Source: a virus
Strand: one strand, 5' to 3'
DNA: 20,408 nt
Virus record (IMG/VR): IMGVR_UViG_3300025133_000745
Location: 1 to 20,408 of that record
How positions within the stretch are numbered: the stretch's first letter is position 1; every line of letters starts with the position of its first letter. The position numbers and the translations under genes were made by a program. The notes beneath the pieces were generated by a model, which saw nothing but the letters and a program-made list of their open reading frames with translations, searched no databases and was not told where the DNA came from. This document shows positions 14,274 through 20,288 of this stretch, in pieces.

Positions 14274-15236
14274 TCACATCCGCAGAAAAGTTAGCTTCTT
14301 TCGATTCGTCAATTTCTCAACTTTGCTTTCAAGCAGATAAACATCTTGTTGGGTGTAATTATTCCAGATGTCTGTCCCGTGATGACCAGCTAAAGCATCG
14401 GTGATTCTTTTTTCATATACCCCATGCGCAGCCAGCCTTGAAATGAAAGTATGGCGCAGATTGTGAATCCCTGTCCTCTGCCATTCGCCGGACGGTAGTC
14501 CTGCGTTTTTCCAGCATGCCGAAAACAGTTTCCATGTTTTCCCAAGCTTCCCGCCCCTGTTGCTTGCGCACCTGCTCGGAAAAATGTAACGACTGCCATT
14601 GTTTCTTTCGTAATCGACTGCTTCCTTTGCAAGCGAGTTCAGGATGACAGCCCTTGGCTTTACAACCTCCTTGGACTTCCCATATGCGATTATCACATAA
14701 GTCGAGTATGGATCGTGAAATTCTCGGATATCGGTCCATTTCATGCCGGTGACCTCCTGTTCACGCACCCCCGCGTTAATCGCAAATTTGCAGAGACCCT
14801 TGCGCCAGTGTTCAGGCAGGGCAGCAAAAAGTTGGTCTTCCTCTTCATATGTCAGTGCAATCGATTGTTTTTTCATTCCCCTAGGTCGCTCAAAATATGG
14901 TGTCTGAGGAATCCAGCGCCAATGCTTGCTCGCTCGATTCATTACTGCCGCTAGGTATCCCACGCGTTGGTTCACAGTTCCTGCCGTGCGTTGACCTTTA
15001 CCATCATCAAATAAGCCGCGCCCTTGCAGGTAGTCGCTTCTCCATTCGGAGATAGCACCATCGTCAACTTCAATGATGGGCATATCGCCAAAATAATGGC
15101 ACATACCCGCCAAAATATTTGCGACAGCATCTGCATCTTTGCCTGTAAACTCATCCAGATATCGTTGCGCCGCCTCGCCAAAGGGGCGCATTGCATCTCT
15201 TTCCATTTTTTTAAAGATCGATATTGATTGGTTCAT
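14274..15236 (-). CDS. int: Tyrosine-family phage integrase
   Basis: 320 residues from ATG 15236. It catalyses site-specific recombination between phage and host attachment sites through a 3'-phosphotyrosine intermediate. Numbered from an upstream in-frame TTG (15257), the catalytic set is Arg165 (NAGVREQEV), Lys195 or nearby (GKSKEVV), H265-x2-R268 (HNLRHT), His292 (LAGHH) and the nucleophile Tyr301 (WNNYTQ). The N-terminal part (about 20-120) looks like a SAM-like core-binding domain. I prefer ATG 15236 because AGGAG lies nine bases upstream and the ATG overlaps the previous stop (ATGA). It is the last gene of the leftward unit, next to the putative attP. No excisionase is recognised upstream. 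Confidence 0.95.
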   Translation of the reverse strand: MNQSISIFKKMERDAMRPFGEAAQRYLDEFTGKDADAVANILAGMCHYFGDMPIIEVDDGAISEWRSDYLQGRGLFDDGKGQRTAGTVNQRVGYLAAVMNRASKHWRWIPQTPYFERPRGMKKQSIALTYEEEDQLFAALPEHWRKGLCKFAINAGVREQEVTGMKWTDIREFHDPYSTYVIIAYGKSKEVVKPRAVILNSLAKEAVDYERNNGSRYIFPSRCASNRGGKLGKTWKLFSACWKNAGLPSGEWQRTGIHNLRHTFISRLAAHGVYEKRITDALAGHHGTDIWNNYTQQDVYLLESKVEKLTNRKKLTFLRM

Positions 15237-15553
15237 TTTGATAAACTCCTGAACCAATTCGCACTACCATCCTGCTCTTTTTGCTGATTTTTTTCAATCA
15301 CTTCTAGTTTTTCCTTTACCTGTATTAGCGTTCCTTTGATGTTAATAAAGGTCCGCCAATAGTCATCCGACTTGGTGTCATCTTCTACCTGGTTGTCTTT
15401 ATATTTAGCCATGTCTGCTTTCGCAGCACTGAGCGTCACCCGCGCTTTTATCTCTCGCCAGTGCGGGTTGTTTTGATGTTTTTTAACAAACAAACGCTCT
15501 GCATGATCCACCAAAAGACGAACCTCATCTGAGAAATTCATTTTTTTTGTCAT
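15233..15553 (-). CDS. Hypothetical helical protein
   Basis: 106 residues, very rich in Lys, Asp, Glu and Gln, predicted almost wholly helical with a possible coiled coil near 70-95 (INIKGTLIQVKEKLEVIEKNQ). No domain recognised. ATG 15553 has GGAGA about eight bases upstream and overlaps the preceding gene's stop (ATGA); its own stop overlaps the int ATG the same way, so it is translationally coupled to integrase. Position immediately upstream of int is where an excisionase often lies, but the sequence does not look like a winged-helix Xis. Confidence 0.65.
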   Translation of the reverse strand: MTKKMNFSDEVRLLVDHAERLFVKKHQNNPHWREIKARVTLSAAKADMAKYKDNQVEDDTKSDDYWRTFINIKGTLIQVKEKLEVIEKNQQKEQDGSANWFRSLSK

Positions 15554-15894
15554 GTTGAAATCTCCAGATTTGAGGAGCGTCGAATCCAGACGCTGTCTTC
15601 CTGTTTGGTGGTTAGGCTTCCGGTTTTAAGGATTTGCCGCTGGTAGGGCGCGAAGATGCCGCCTGCTTTCGTGGAGCAACTCCAGATGTCGATTCTGCGG
15701 CTAACTTCAATATCCTCAAGTATCTCGTGTGCCGCTGATGCGAGAGGGCGCTGACGGGCCTGTAGTTGCACCTCATAGCCATTTAGATATAGCAGCATGA
15801 GGGCTACCGAGACCTGTTCGTTTCTTATTGCTTCCGTGTGTTGCAAAACGCGAGGGGTGGCACTTCCCTGTGCCACAAGCGATGTCATATCCAT
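15550..15894 (-). CDS. Hypothetical protein
   Basis: 114 residues, no recognised domain. An N-terminal helical half (about 15-45, with an LMLLYLNGYEVQLQARQ stretch) is followed by a mixed part with Trp and Cys residues (IDIWSCSTKAGGIF, about 68-81). The ATG at 15894 shares a base with the stop of the SSB-like gene (TGATG). The Shine-Dalgarno is weak, so coupling with the upstream gene is likely. Coupling to SSB hints at a DNA-metabolism role, but this is only contextual. Confidence 0.6.
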   Translation of the reverse strand: MDMTSLVAQGSATPRVLQHTEAIRNEQVSVALMLLYLNGYEVQLQARQRPLASAAHEILEDIEVSRRIDIWSCSTKAGGIFAPYQRQILKTGSLTTKQEDSVWIRRSSNLEIST

Positions 15895-16241
15895 CAGAAT
15901 GGAATATCTTCATCCTCTTCTTCTTCTTCGGTGATAGGCGCTACGAGAAAACCACTTTTCCCAAAAGACTCGTAATATTTGACTGTGATCATCAGCTTTT
16001 GACCGATCCACTCGTCACTCTCTTTGCCAAACGCACGAATTATCTCTTTCGTATTCGTGGGATTCAGCACCAGTTTTTTGTCTTTACCTTTAAATGCAAG
16101 TGCTGGCTTTATCTCTTCACCGTCATCGGTGTCAAATGCAACCATTTCGACTGCGGAAATTCGAACATCAAATCTCTTGCCAGTAAAATCATCCGCTTTC
16201 AAATATTGGCCTTCCTTGCCTGCGTATTGCGTCATATCCAC
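15894..16241 (-). CDS. SSB-like single-stranded DNA-binding protein
   Basis: 115 residues. The central region is beta-rich with OB-fold-like alternation (KRFDVRISAVEMVAF, ALAFKGKDKKLVLN, QKLMITVKYYESF). A conserved NxTNxxxIxxAFGxxSDxWIG segment (about 60-80) resembles a phage family of DNA-binding proteins. The C-terminus is a run of acidic residues ending D-E-D-I-P-F, strikingly like the SSB tail that recruits host repair and replication proteins. The GTG start at 16241 overlaps the preceding TAG, and GGGAG lies nine bases upstream; the in-frame ATG at 16235 is an alternative. It probably protects ssDNA during phage replication or recombination. Confidence 0.72.
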   Translation of the reverse strand: MDMTQYAGKEGQYLKADDFTGKRFDVRISAVEMVAFDTDDGEEIKPALAFKGKDKKLVLNPTNTKEIIRAFGKESDEWIGQKLMITVKYYESFGKSGFLVAPITEEEEEDEDIPF

Positions 16242-16570
16242 TAATCTTCACTCCCATAAAAAAACTTATAGTTTGGTTTGAGGAGGTCTATTTCTGTTTG
16301 GATTGCGTGTGCGCAGTTGATTTCCTGAGCGTTCCTGAATGTGTCCCGAAAATCGAAAAGGTCTACTTCGTCCGGCCCTGCGCATTTGGAGAAGAAGCGA
16401 ACCAGGTACTGATCTGGAATTGTCTCGAGTAGCTCTACGACATCCACCTGATCGTAGTTTTCGCTAATCCATAGTTCCGATGCCTTTTGCCGCTCGCGCA
16501 AACTAAAGTCATGCATAAAGTCATCGCAATGCTCTGCGAGCTTATGTTCAATTAGCTCTTTGAGAGTCAA
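16241..16570 (-). CDS. Hypothetical acidic protein, first gene of the int/SSB unit
   Basis: 109 residues, strongly acidic and helical with several aromatic residues (FMHDFSLRERQKASELW near 18-34, DLFDFRDTFRNAQE near 70-83). No family recognised. The start is the TTG at 16570 with AGGAGA at 16579-16584 eight bases upstream; there is no better in-frame start nearby. Its promoter/operator region (16581-16607) contains a perfect dyad that also covers the Shine-Dalgarno. Confidence 0.65.
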   Translation of the reverse strand: MTLKELIEHKLAEHCDDFMHDFSLRERQKASELWISENYDQVDVVELLETIPDQYLVRFFSKCAGPDEVDLFDFRDTFRNAQEINCAHAIQTEIDLLKPNYKFFYGSED

Positions 16571-16580
16571 ACAGAAATTC

Positions 16581-16607
16581 TCCTAAAGCGTTAGTATAAC
16601 TTTAGGA
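16581..16607 (-). promoter_or_regulatory. Early leftward promoter/operator with perfect 8-base arms
   Basis: Arms TCCTAAAG (16581-16588) and CTTTAGGA (16600-16607) form a perfect inverted repeat around an 11-base centre. On the minus strand a -10-like TATACT (16593-16598) lies in the centre, with only a poor -35 (TAGATT near 16616-16621). The element TAGTATAACTTTAG is shared with the repressor control region, suggesting repression by the same CI-like protein. A hairpin in the transcript could also hide the Shine-Dalgarno. Confidence 0.6.
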
Positions 16608-16639
16608 ATGAAGAGAATCTAGTGTTGATTTAAGGAATA

Positions 16640-17314
16640 TTAAGCTTTTAAAATATTCTGAACCCATTCTTTTTCTTTCTTACGAGCGAATACGGTTTTA
16701 AACCGATTCTTGTGGGTCGGATGGTCAGTTTGATTTCGGCGCAAAAAATCCAGCGTCGTGTTTACACCGCTCGCTTCCATCTTTGCAATCTGTTTCTCGT
16801 GCCGTTTAGTTTCCTCGTGCAAAAAATTGTGCCGCCTGCTGGCGGTGATACCGTTCGCTGTAATGCAAGTGTTAATGTAAAAATCGGCAACCGCATGTAT
16901 GAATTTCGACGTTACGCTAAAATATTTCCGCCGCTTGTCAGTTCGTTTGGGTCCTTCGGAACAGCATCCGGTGGCTTTTTTTATCATTCCAGCGTCTTGC
17001 AACTCCGCGAAACAACGATCCATGTAACTGCGGTGCCATGAGTGATCAGGCCATCTGCGTTTCATACCATCCAGGGCATCGATGGCGGTAAACCGCCCCT
17101 CTGGCTCATTATCGCCAACCACCCTGTTTTTCAAGCTCTCTAGGGCGTAATAGTGTAGAAATCCCATGACCATGAACTTTTTAAAGGAAATGTCTCCGTA
17201 AGTTTCAAAGCTCCACTCTATCGTACATTTAATTGAAAGGGACATTGAATCAATGTTCCACACATGATCTTCCATTTGCGCAAGCGTTTTTAATTTAGCC
17301 CCTATCGTAGGCAC
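16640..17314 (-). CDS. Putative winged-helix DNA-binding protein, function unknown
   Basis: 224 residues. Residues about 80-135 have the order helix (AIDALDGMKRRWP), helix-turn-helix (SWHRSYMDRCFAELQDAGMIKK) and a basic beta-wing (PKRTDKRRKYFSVT), like MarR-type winged helices. The rest is basic, with a Lys/Arg-rich C-terminus (NRFKTVFARKKEKEW). This suggests an early regulator or DNA-binding replication factor, but no named family is recognised. The GTG start at 17314 follows AGGGA and is overlapped by the TAG of a possible small upstream ORF (TAGTG). An in-frame ATG at 17275 is an alternative. Confidence 0.6.
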   Translation of the reverse strand: MPTIGAKLKTLAQMEDHVWNIDSMSLSIKCTIEWSFETYGDISFKKFMVMGFLHYYALESLKNRVVGDNEPEGRFTAIDALDGMKRRWPDHSWHRSYMDRCFAELQDAGMIKKATGCCSEGPKRTDKRRKYFSVTSKFIHAVADFYINTCITANGITASRRHNFLHEETKRHEKQIAKMEASGVNTTLDFLRRNQTDHPTHKNRFKTVFARKKEKEWVQNILKA

Positions 17315-17430
17315 TATTTTTTCCCTAAGTTGTTGTTACTTTCATTTTTTTCCGCAAATTGGTCAGCACCGTGAATACTAATTTTAAAGCAATTTGTATC
17401 TTGAATACGATTTTCGTATATTCGGGCCAT
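17314..17430 (-). CDS. Possible 38-residue ORF coupled to the downstream gene
   Basis: ATG 17430 to TAG 17314-17316. The product begins MARIYENRIQD and ends in a Asn/Lys-rich tail (ESNNNLGKK); no domain. Its stop overlaps the GTG of the next gene by one base (TAGTG), the same style as other junctions in this leftward cluster. There is no clear Shine-Dalgarno, and a promoter-like -10 lies only 13 bases before the ATG, so translation would be near-leaderless. It may instead be an untranslated leader. Confidence 0.35.
   Translation of the reverse strand: MARIYENRIQDTNCFKISIHGADQFAEKNESNNNLGKK
17405..17419. promoter_or_regulatory. Palindrome, possible operator or leader hairpin
   Basis: ATACGA-TTT-TCGTAT, perfect six-base arms with a three-base centre, located in the leader of the leftward unit just downstream of a promoter-like sequence. 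It could bind a dimeric regulator or fold as a small RNA hairpin. Confidence 0.4.
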
Positions 17431-17442
17431 ATTCAATAATCT

Positions 17443-17471
17443 ATAATAATAAAGTAACACTCTACATGCAA
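17443..17471 (-). promoter_or_regulatory. Possible leftward promoter for the 17314 gene
   Basis: On the minus strand TTGCAT (17466-17471) and TATTAT (17443-17448) are separated by 17 bases. The -10 matches consensus at five of six positions, the -35 at three. It lies in the otherwise gene-poor 17431-17566 stretch, which also shows a rightward TATAAG (17519-17524) with a weak TTGTTC upstream; nothing else is recognised there. Confidence 0.35.
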
Positions 17472-17566
17472 ATCACGGCCATTCATGTTCATTTCGCTTG
17501 TTCCTGCCCAAGCAACAATATAAGTAGATTCGTTAAAAATCGGTTAACCTGAAAAGAAAGAAAGTT

Positions 17567-17815
17567 ATGCTAAGCCCCCTAAGCAAATGTCAAATGAACG
17601 AAAATAACTTCTTTCGCAAAATAACAATTGCCAGTGAGGAAAACAAAATTCCTAAGCAGGTGCTTTTAATGTGCATAATGCTGAGCAACGAACAAGAAAC
17701 CATTGACTGGCTGCACGAAATAGGTTTGGGAGAATTGCTGGCAAAGCGAGAAGAGTTAATTAGCCTGATGGGCAGCTGGCCCCTTTTTACTCAGACTCCA
17801 CAATTTTTAGAATAA
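17567..17815 (+). CDS. Small hypothetical protein opposite the repressor 3' end
   Basis: 82 residues, helical, with hydrophobic segments (QVLLMCIML near 31-39) interrupted by charged residues; no transmembrane helix is convincing and no family is recognised. It starts at ATG 17567 behind an A/G-rich but weak Shine-Dalgarno (AAGAAAG); ATG 17594 is an alternative. Its last 29 bases overlap the 3' end of the repressor gene on the other strand. A TATAAG hexamer about 45 bases upstream could be a -10. Confidence 0.5.
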   Translation: MLSPLSKCQMNENNFFRKITIASEENKIPKQVLLMCIMLSNEQETIDWLHEIGLGELLAKREELISLMGSWPLFTQTPQFLE

Positions 17816-18197
17816 TTTCGAGCCGCTCATCCGACAGGTTGGGCAGGGCATCCAGAATTCTTTCAGCTTCCGGTGACAAATTTTCGCTAGGGCGCTTCGG
17901 GCCTTTTCCGGTCCATAACCATTCAAGCGAATATCCGCTTAGCTCTGCTATCGATTGCATCTTTTCCATGTCGGGAAGATAGCGTCCACTTTTCCATCCG
18001 CCGATGGAGGCAGCCGTGATCCCAAGCTTGTCTGCCAGACCCTTTTTTGACCCGTGTCCCTTTAGACCCATCGCTGCCATTGCGTCTTCAATGCGCAACC
18101 AGCGCTCTGCGGCCTGATCCCGACGCGCTTCTTTGGTTTTGGCTTTTGCCTGGTGGTGCTTACGAAGCACCTCGGATTTGTATTTATTTTGATTCAT
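17787..18197 (-). CDS. CI-like phage repressor, short form with XRE-type HTH
   Basis: 136 residues. A basic N-terminal arm (about 1-30, KHHQAKAKTKEARRDQ) precedes an XRE-family helix-turn-helix at about 48-98 (SKKGLADKLGITAASIGGW, then a scaffold helix and LEWLWTGKGP). A short acidic C-terminus (about 105-136) is probably for dimerisation. There is no S24/LexA-like peptidase domain, so RecA-stimulated self-cleavage is not expected. It is transcribed divergently from the replication genes, the usual position of the lysogeny repressor. ATG 18197 lacks a Shine-Dalgarno, and a -10-like TATACT lies about 29 bases upstream, inside the shared operator; the poor -35 suggests an activator-dependent maintenance promoter. 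Confidence 0.8.
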   Translation of the reverse strand: MNQNKYKSEVLRKHHQAKAKTKEARRDQAAERWLRIEDAMAAMGLKGHGSKKGLADKLGITAASIGGWKSGRYLPDMEKMQSIAELSGYSLEWLWTGKGPKRPSENLSPEAERILDALPNLSDERLEIILKIVESE

Positions 18198-18211
18198 AAG
18201 ACAGAAATCGC

Positions 18212-18239
18212 TTGATAATACCGTTAGTATAACTATAAT
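18212..18239 (+). promoter_or_regulatory. Strong early rightward promoter (PR-like)
   Basis: TTGATA (18212-18217) and TATAAT (18234-18239) separated by 16 bases, a near-consensus sigma-70 promoter. It points to the replication genes, with a start expected near 18246. The operator-like element occupies the spacer and -10, so bound repressor would block polymerase. Confidence 0.75.
18223..18238. promoter_or_regulatory. Repressor operator candidate overlapping both divergent promoters
   Basis: TAGTATAACTATAA at 18225-18238, preceded by CGT, is shared in 12 of 14 bases with 16592-16605. TAGT and ACTA form a short dyad. The minus-strand -10-like TATACT (18226-18231) for the repressor gene and the plus-strand TATAAT both overlap it. 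Confidence 0.6.
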
Positions 18240-18298
18240 TTGTCATATGGATTTTAGTCGTTTACCTAATGTTCGGTTGTTAAAAGTGTTCCATTTTC

Positions 18299-18341
18299 AC
18301 TGCCTCTTTTCTCTTAAAAAGGAAGGGAGGCAGTTTTTTTT
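18299..18341 (+). terminator. Intrinsic terminator in the leader of the replication operon
   Basis: ACTGCCTC (18299-18306) pairs perfectly with GAGGCAGT (18327-18334) around a 20-base loop, followed by a run of eight T (18334-18341). It lies about 55 bases after the expected rightward start and about 60 bases before the first replication gene. Confidence 0.8.
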
Positions 18342-18353
18342 ACGCCTGCAAAA

Positions 18354-18401
18354 ATGAATCTACACTACATTCAAGGCCACATGCAAATGTTTGAAACATA
18401 A
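18354..18401 (+). CDS. Possible 15-codon leader peptide
   Basis: ATG 18354 to TAA 18401, ending one base before the replication gene ATG at 18403. That gene has no Shine-Dalgarno of its own, so re-initiation after this short ORF is conceivable. The leader ORF also lacks a Shine-Dalgarno; weak support. Confidence 0.25.
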   Translation: MNLHYIQGHMQMFET

Positions 18402-18402
18402 A

Positions 18403-19092
18403 ATGAAATGGTTTAAGCATCCCAGCGACGCGAATATGAACTACAAGCTTCGGAAAATGAAGCTGAAATATGGCATGGAGGGGTACGGCCTGTATTGGCA
18501 TTGCCTTGAGCTTATAGCCGCTGGCGTAGACAAAGACAACATCACTTTTGTACTAGAACATGACTCGGAAATCATTGCACACGACACAGGGCTGCATATA
18601 GAGCGCGTCGAGGAAATGATTGTATACATGGAAAAGACAGGGCTTTTCAGCATTGAAAACGGCAAAGTGGTGTGCATCAGCATGGCAAAAATGGTTGATG
18701 AATATATTAACAAAATACTGCGGGACCCCAAGGTTATAAAGGCTGTCCTGACACACTCCGGACACTCTCCGGACAAAGTCCCTCCTAAGAGAAGAGAACA
18801 GAAAAGAAAAAAACAGATTAAAAAGAAGAGGGGCGCTAAACGCGCACCACAGGATTTCCAAGTGACGATCCAGATGTACGGATGGGCCGAAGAAGAACTT
18901 GGCATGGCAGCAACCGTGGTGGACCAGCATACCAAGGAATTTAAGGACCACGAGTTCAAGGATGCGAAAACCGCTTGGGAGAGTGCCTGGAGAAATTGGC
19001 TGCGGCGTTCATCCAGATTTGCTCCAAAGCGTTTGAATCAAAGTACAGACAGTTATCACGCAGAACTGGAGAGACAGCTTGGCGGTGATTAA
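18403..19092 (+). CDS. Phage replication initiator-like protein, DUF4373 N-terminal domain
   Basis: 229 residues from ATG 18403. The N-terminus M-K-W-F-K-H-P-S-D-A-N-M, then KLRKMKLKYGMEGYGLYWHCLELIA, is the hallmark of the DUF4373 (Lin1244/Lin1753-like) domain found in phage replication initiators/helicase-loading organisers. A very basic linker (about 125-148, RREQKRKKQIKKKRG) and a C-terminal helical domain with W-x3-W-x2-W-L-R-R-like spacing (AWESAWRNWLRRS) follow. It is expected to bind the phage origin, often located within such a gene. I choose ATG 18403 because homologues begin MKWFKH; a TTG at 18391 is in frame. It precedes a lambda P-like gene, mirroring the O-P order. Confidence 0.82.
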   Translation: MKWFKHPSDANMNYKLRKMKLKYGMEGYGLYWHCLELIAAGVDKDNITFVLEHDSEIIAHDTGLHIERVEEMIVYMEKTGLFSIENGKVVCISMAKMVDEYINKILRDPKVIKAVLTHSGHSPDKVPPKRREQKRKKQIKKKRGAKRAPQDFQVTIQMYGWAEEELGMAATVVDQHTKEFKDHEFKDAKTAWESAWRNWLRRSSRFAPKRLNQSTDSYHAELERQLGGD

Positions 19093-19609
19093 CGATGTAG
19101 CTAACCTTTTCAAGAGCATGCGGATCGCATACGGGGCGCAGTGGAAGCATGGCTCAGACGCAATAGGTGTCTGGCTGGGTGCGTTGCAGAAATTCAGTGC
19201 AGACGAAATTCTGAATGGTGCAAACGAATGCATGGCGCTTTTTATCGACTATCCGCCGACGCTGCCGCAATTTCTCAAAATCATGGAGCCGTTGACAAGG
19301 CCGAATACTTATCTTCCTCCACGGAAAACCACTCAGCGTGAACGTCAAGTAAATCTCGCATTCAATCAGGCAATGAATACTTTCGGAGGCGTGGACAGCT
19401 TGACCCTTAAAAAAATGCTGGAGAAAAAGGCAGAGATGCTTGATGCGAAGAATGACGAATTTAACAAGCTGCCGGTGGAAAAATTTGCCACTGAAGCGAC
19501 AGCACAAATGAGGGTGATTGCCAGCAAATACGACAAACAAAAATGCAGTAGGGAAGCGGCAATTGCCAGAGAAAAATTTATAGTACGCCAGGGAATGCAG
19601 CGACGGTGA
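19079..19609 (+). CDS. Lambda P-like replication protein (helicase loader candidate)
   Basis: 176 residues. The N-terminal half follows a pattern frequent in phage replication P proteins: LFKSMRIAYGAQW (10-22), a conserved V-W-L-G-A-L (31-36), an ADEILNGANECM helix (41-52) and Y-P-P-T-L-P-Q-F (58-65). The rest is helical, Lys/Glu-rich. It would bring host DnaB helicase to the initiator. The TTG start at 19079 has GGAGAG at 19068-19073, exactly five bases upstream, and overlaps the initiator gene by 14 bases. The stop overlaps the next GTG (GTGA). Family recognition is by pattern and by position after the O-like gene. Confidence 0.68.
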   Translation: MAVINDVANLFKSMRIAYGAQWKHGSDAIGVWLGALQKFSADEILNGANECMALFIDYPPTLPQFLKIMEPLTRPNTYLPPRKTTQRERQVNLAFNQAMNTFGGVDSLTLKKMLEKKAEMLDAKNDEFNKLPVEKFATEATAQMRVIASKYDKQKCSREAAIAREKFIVRQGMQRR

Positions 19610-19995
19610 GTGACTTCGTGTGGGTGCTGAACCATAGCCAGAAAAAGAGCGTGATTGCCCTTTTGCGAGCAACTGAGATGCCGTACAAGGTCACCGTTTC
19701 AAGGGGCGGGTCGCGCAGTAATCGACAAAACCAATACCTATGGGGTGTGGTTTATCCAACCATCATTCGTGATGGTGGAGAGGCAATGCGCGGTTGGGAA
19801 AACAAGGATTTACATGAATATTTCCTTGGGCAGCATTTTGGGTGGCGGCACTACGATCTTTTTGGAATGAAAAAGCAGAAGCCAGAACGGCGTTCCAGCA
19901 TTCTTTCGACAACAGAGTTCTCAGAATTTGTTGATTTTATCCAGCGAGCGATGGCAGAGATCGGGATATTTATACCCGATCCGGAGGAGCAGTAA
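19606..19995 (+). CDS. ninB: NinB-like recombination protein
   Basis: 129 residues. R36-S-x-N-R-Q-N-Q-Y-L-W-G (36-47), a D-L-H-E-Y-F (68-73) helix and the C-terminal STTEFSEFVDFIQ (101-113) with GIFIPDP (120-126) are diagnostic of the NinB/Orf family. In lambda this protein binds ssDNA and SSB and can replace RecFOR in Red recombination. The GTG start overlaps the P-like stop. It lies in the early rightward operon next to replication genes, as nin genes do. An interaction with the phage SSB-like protein encoded on the other arm is an attractive but untested idea. Confidence 0.82.
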   Translation: MSDFVWVLNHSQKKSVIALLRATEMPYKVTVSRGGSRSNRQNQYLWGVVYPTIIRDGGEAMRGWENKDLHEYFLGQHFGWRHYDLFGMKKQKPERRSSILSTTEFSEFVDFIQRAMAEIGIFIPDPEEQ

Positions 19996-20288
19996 TGGCG
20001 AGGAAAAAAAGTTTGCGCAAGCTTGCAAAGGGACAGGAGTGCCTTGTGAGGATTCCAGGTTATTGTAATCACAATCCGGAAACCACGGTGCTGTGTCATA
20101 TCAGGCGGGGCGGTGTTGCAGGCATAGGGCAGAAGCCGGTTGATTTGTCAGCAGTCATTGCCTGCTCGCATTGCCATGACGTTATCGACGGTAGGGTGCC
20201 TTATCCCTTGGAAAATAAAGACACCTTTGTGCTAGAGGGAATGTGCAGAACGGTTACCTTTTTTGCCAAGCATTTGAATGTGGGTTAA
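19995..20288 (+). CDS. DUF1364 family protein, HNH-like zinc nuclease candidate
   Basis: 97 residues. The family signature is clear: L-R-K-L-A-K-G-Q-E-C (8-16), PGYCNHNPETTVLCHIR (21-37), GIGQKP (43-48) and ACSHCHDVIDGR (56-67). Cys16, Cys24, His35, Cys57, Cys60 and His61 could bind zinc and form a beta-beta-alpha-metal-like site. The family usually sits in the nin-like region of phage replication operons and is annotated as a nuclease-domain protein; activity is inferred. ATG 19995 overlaps the NinB-like stop (TAATG) and follows GGAGGAG. Confidence 0.85.
   Translation: MARKKSLRKLAKGQECLVRIPGYCNHNPETTVLCHIRRGGVAGIGQKPVDLSAVIACSHCHDVIDGRVPYPLENKDTFVLEGMCRTVTFFAKHLNVG

Noticed and set aside
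14413-14739. Other-frame minus-strand ORFs within int
   Set aside because: Overlap the catalytic part of a complete tyrosine recombinase and show no independent features.
15233-15553. Excisionase
   Set aside because: Position fits, but the sequence is a highly charged helical protein without a winged-helix or MerR-like pattern.
18441-18959. 172-codon minus-strand ORF opposite the replication initiator
   Set aside because: The plus strand encodes a recognisable DUF4373 protein; the antisense product is Ser/Cys/Ile-rich with no domain features.
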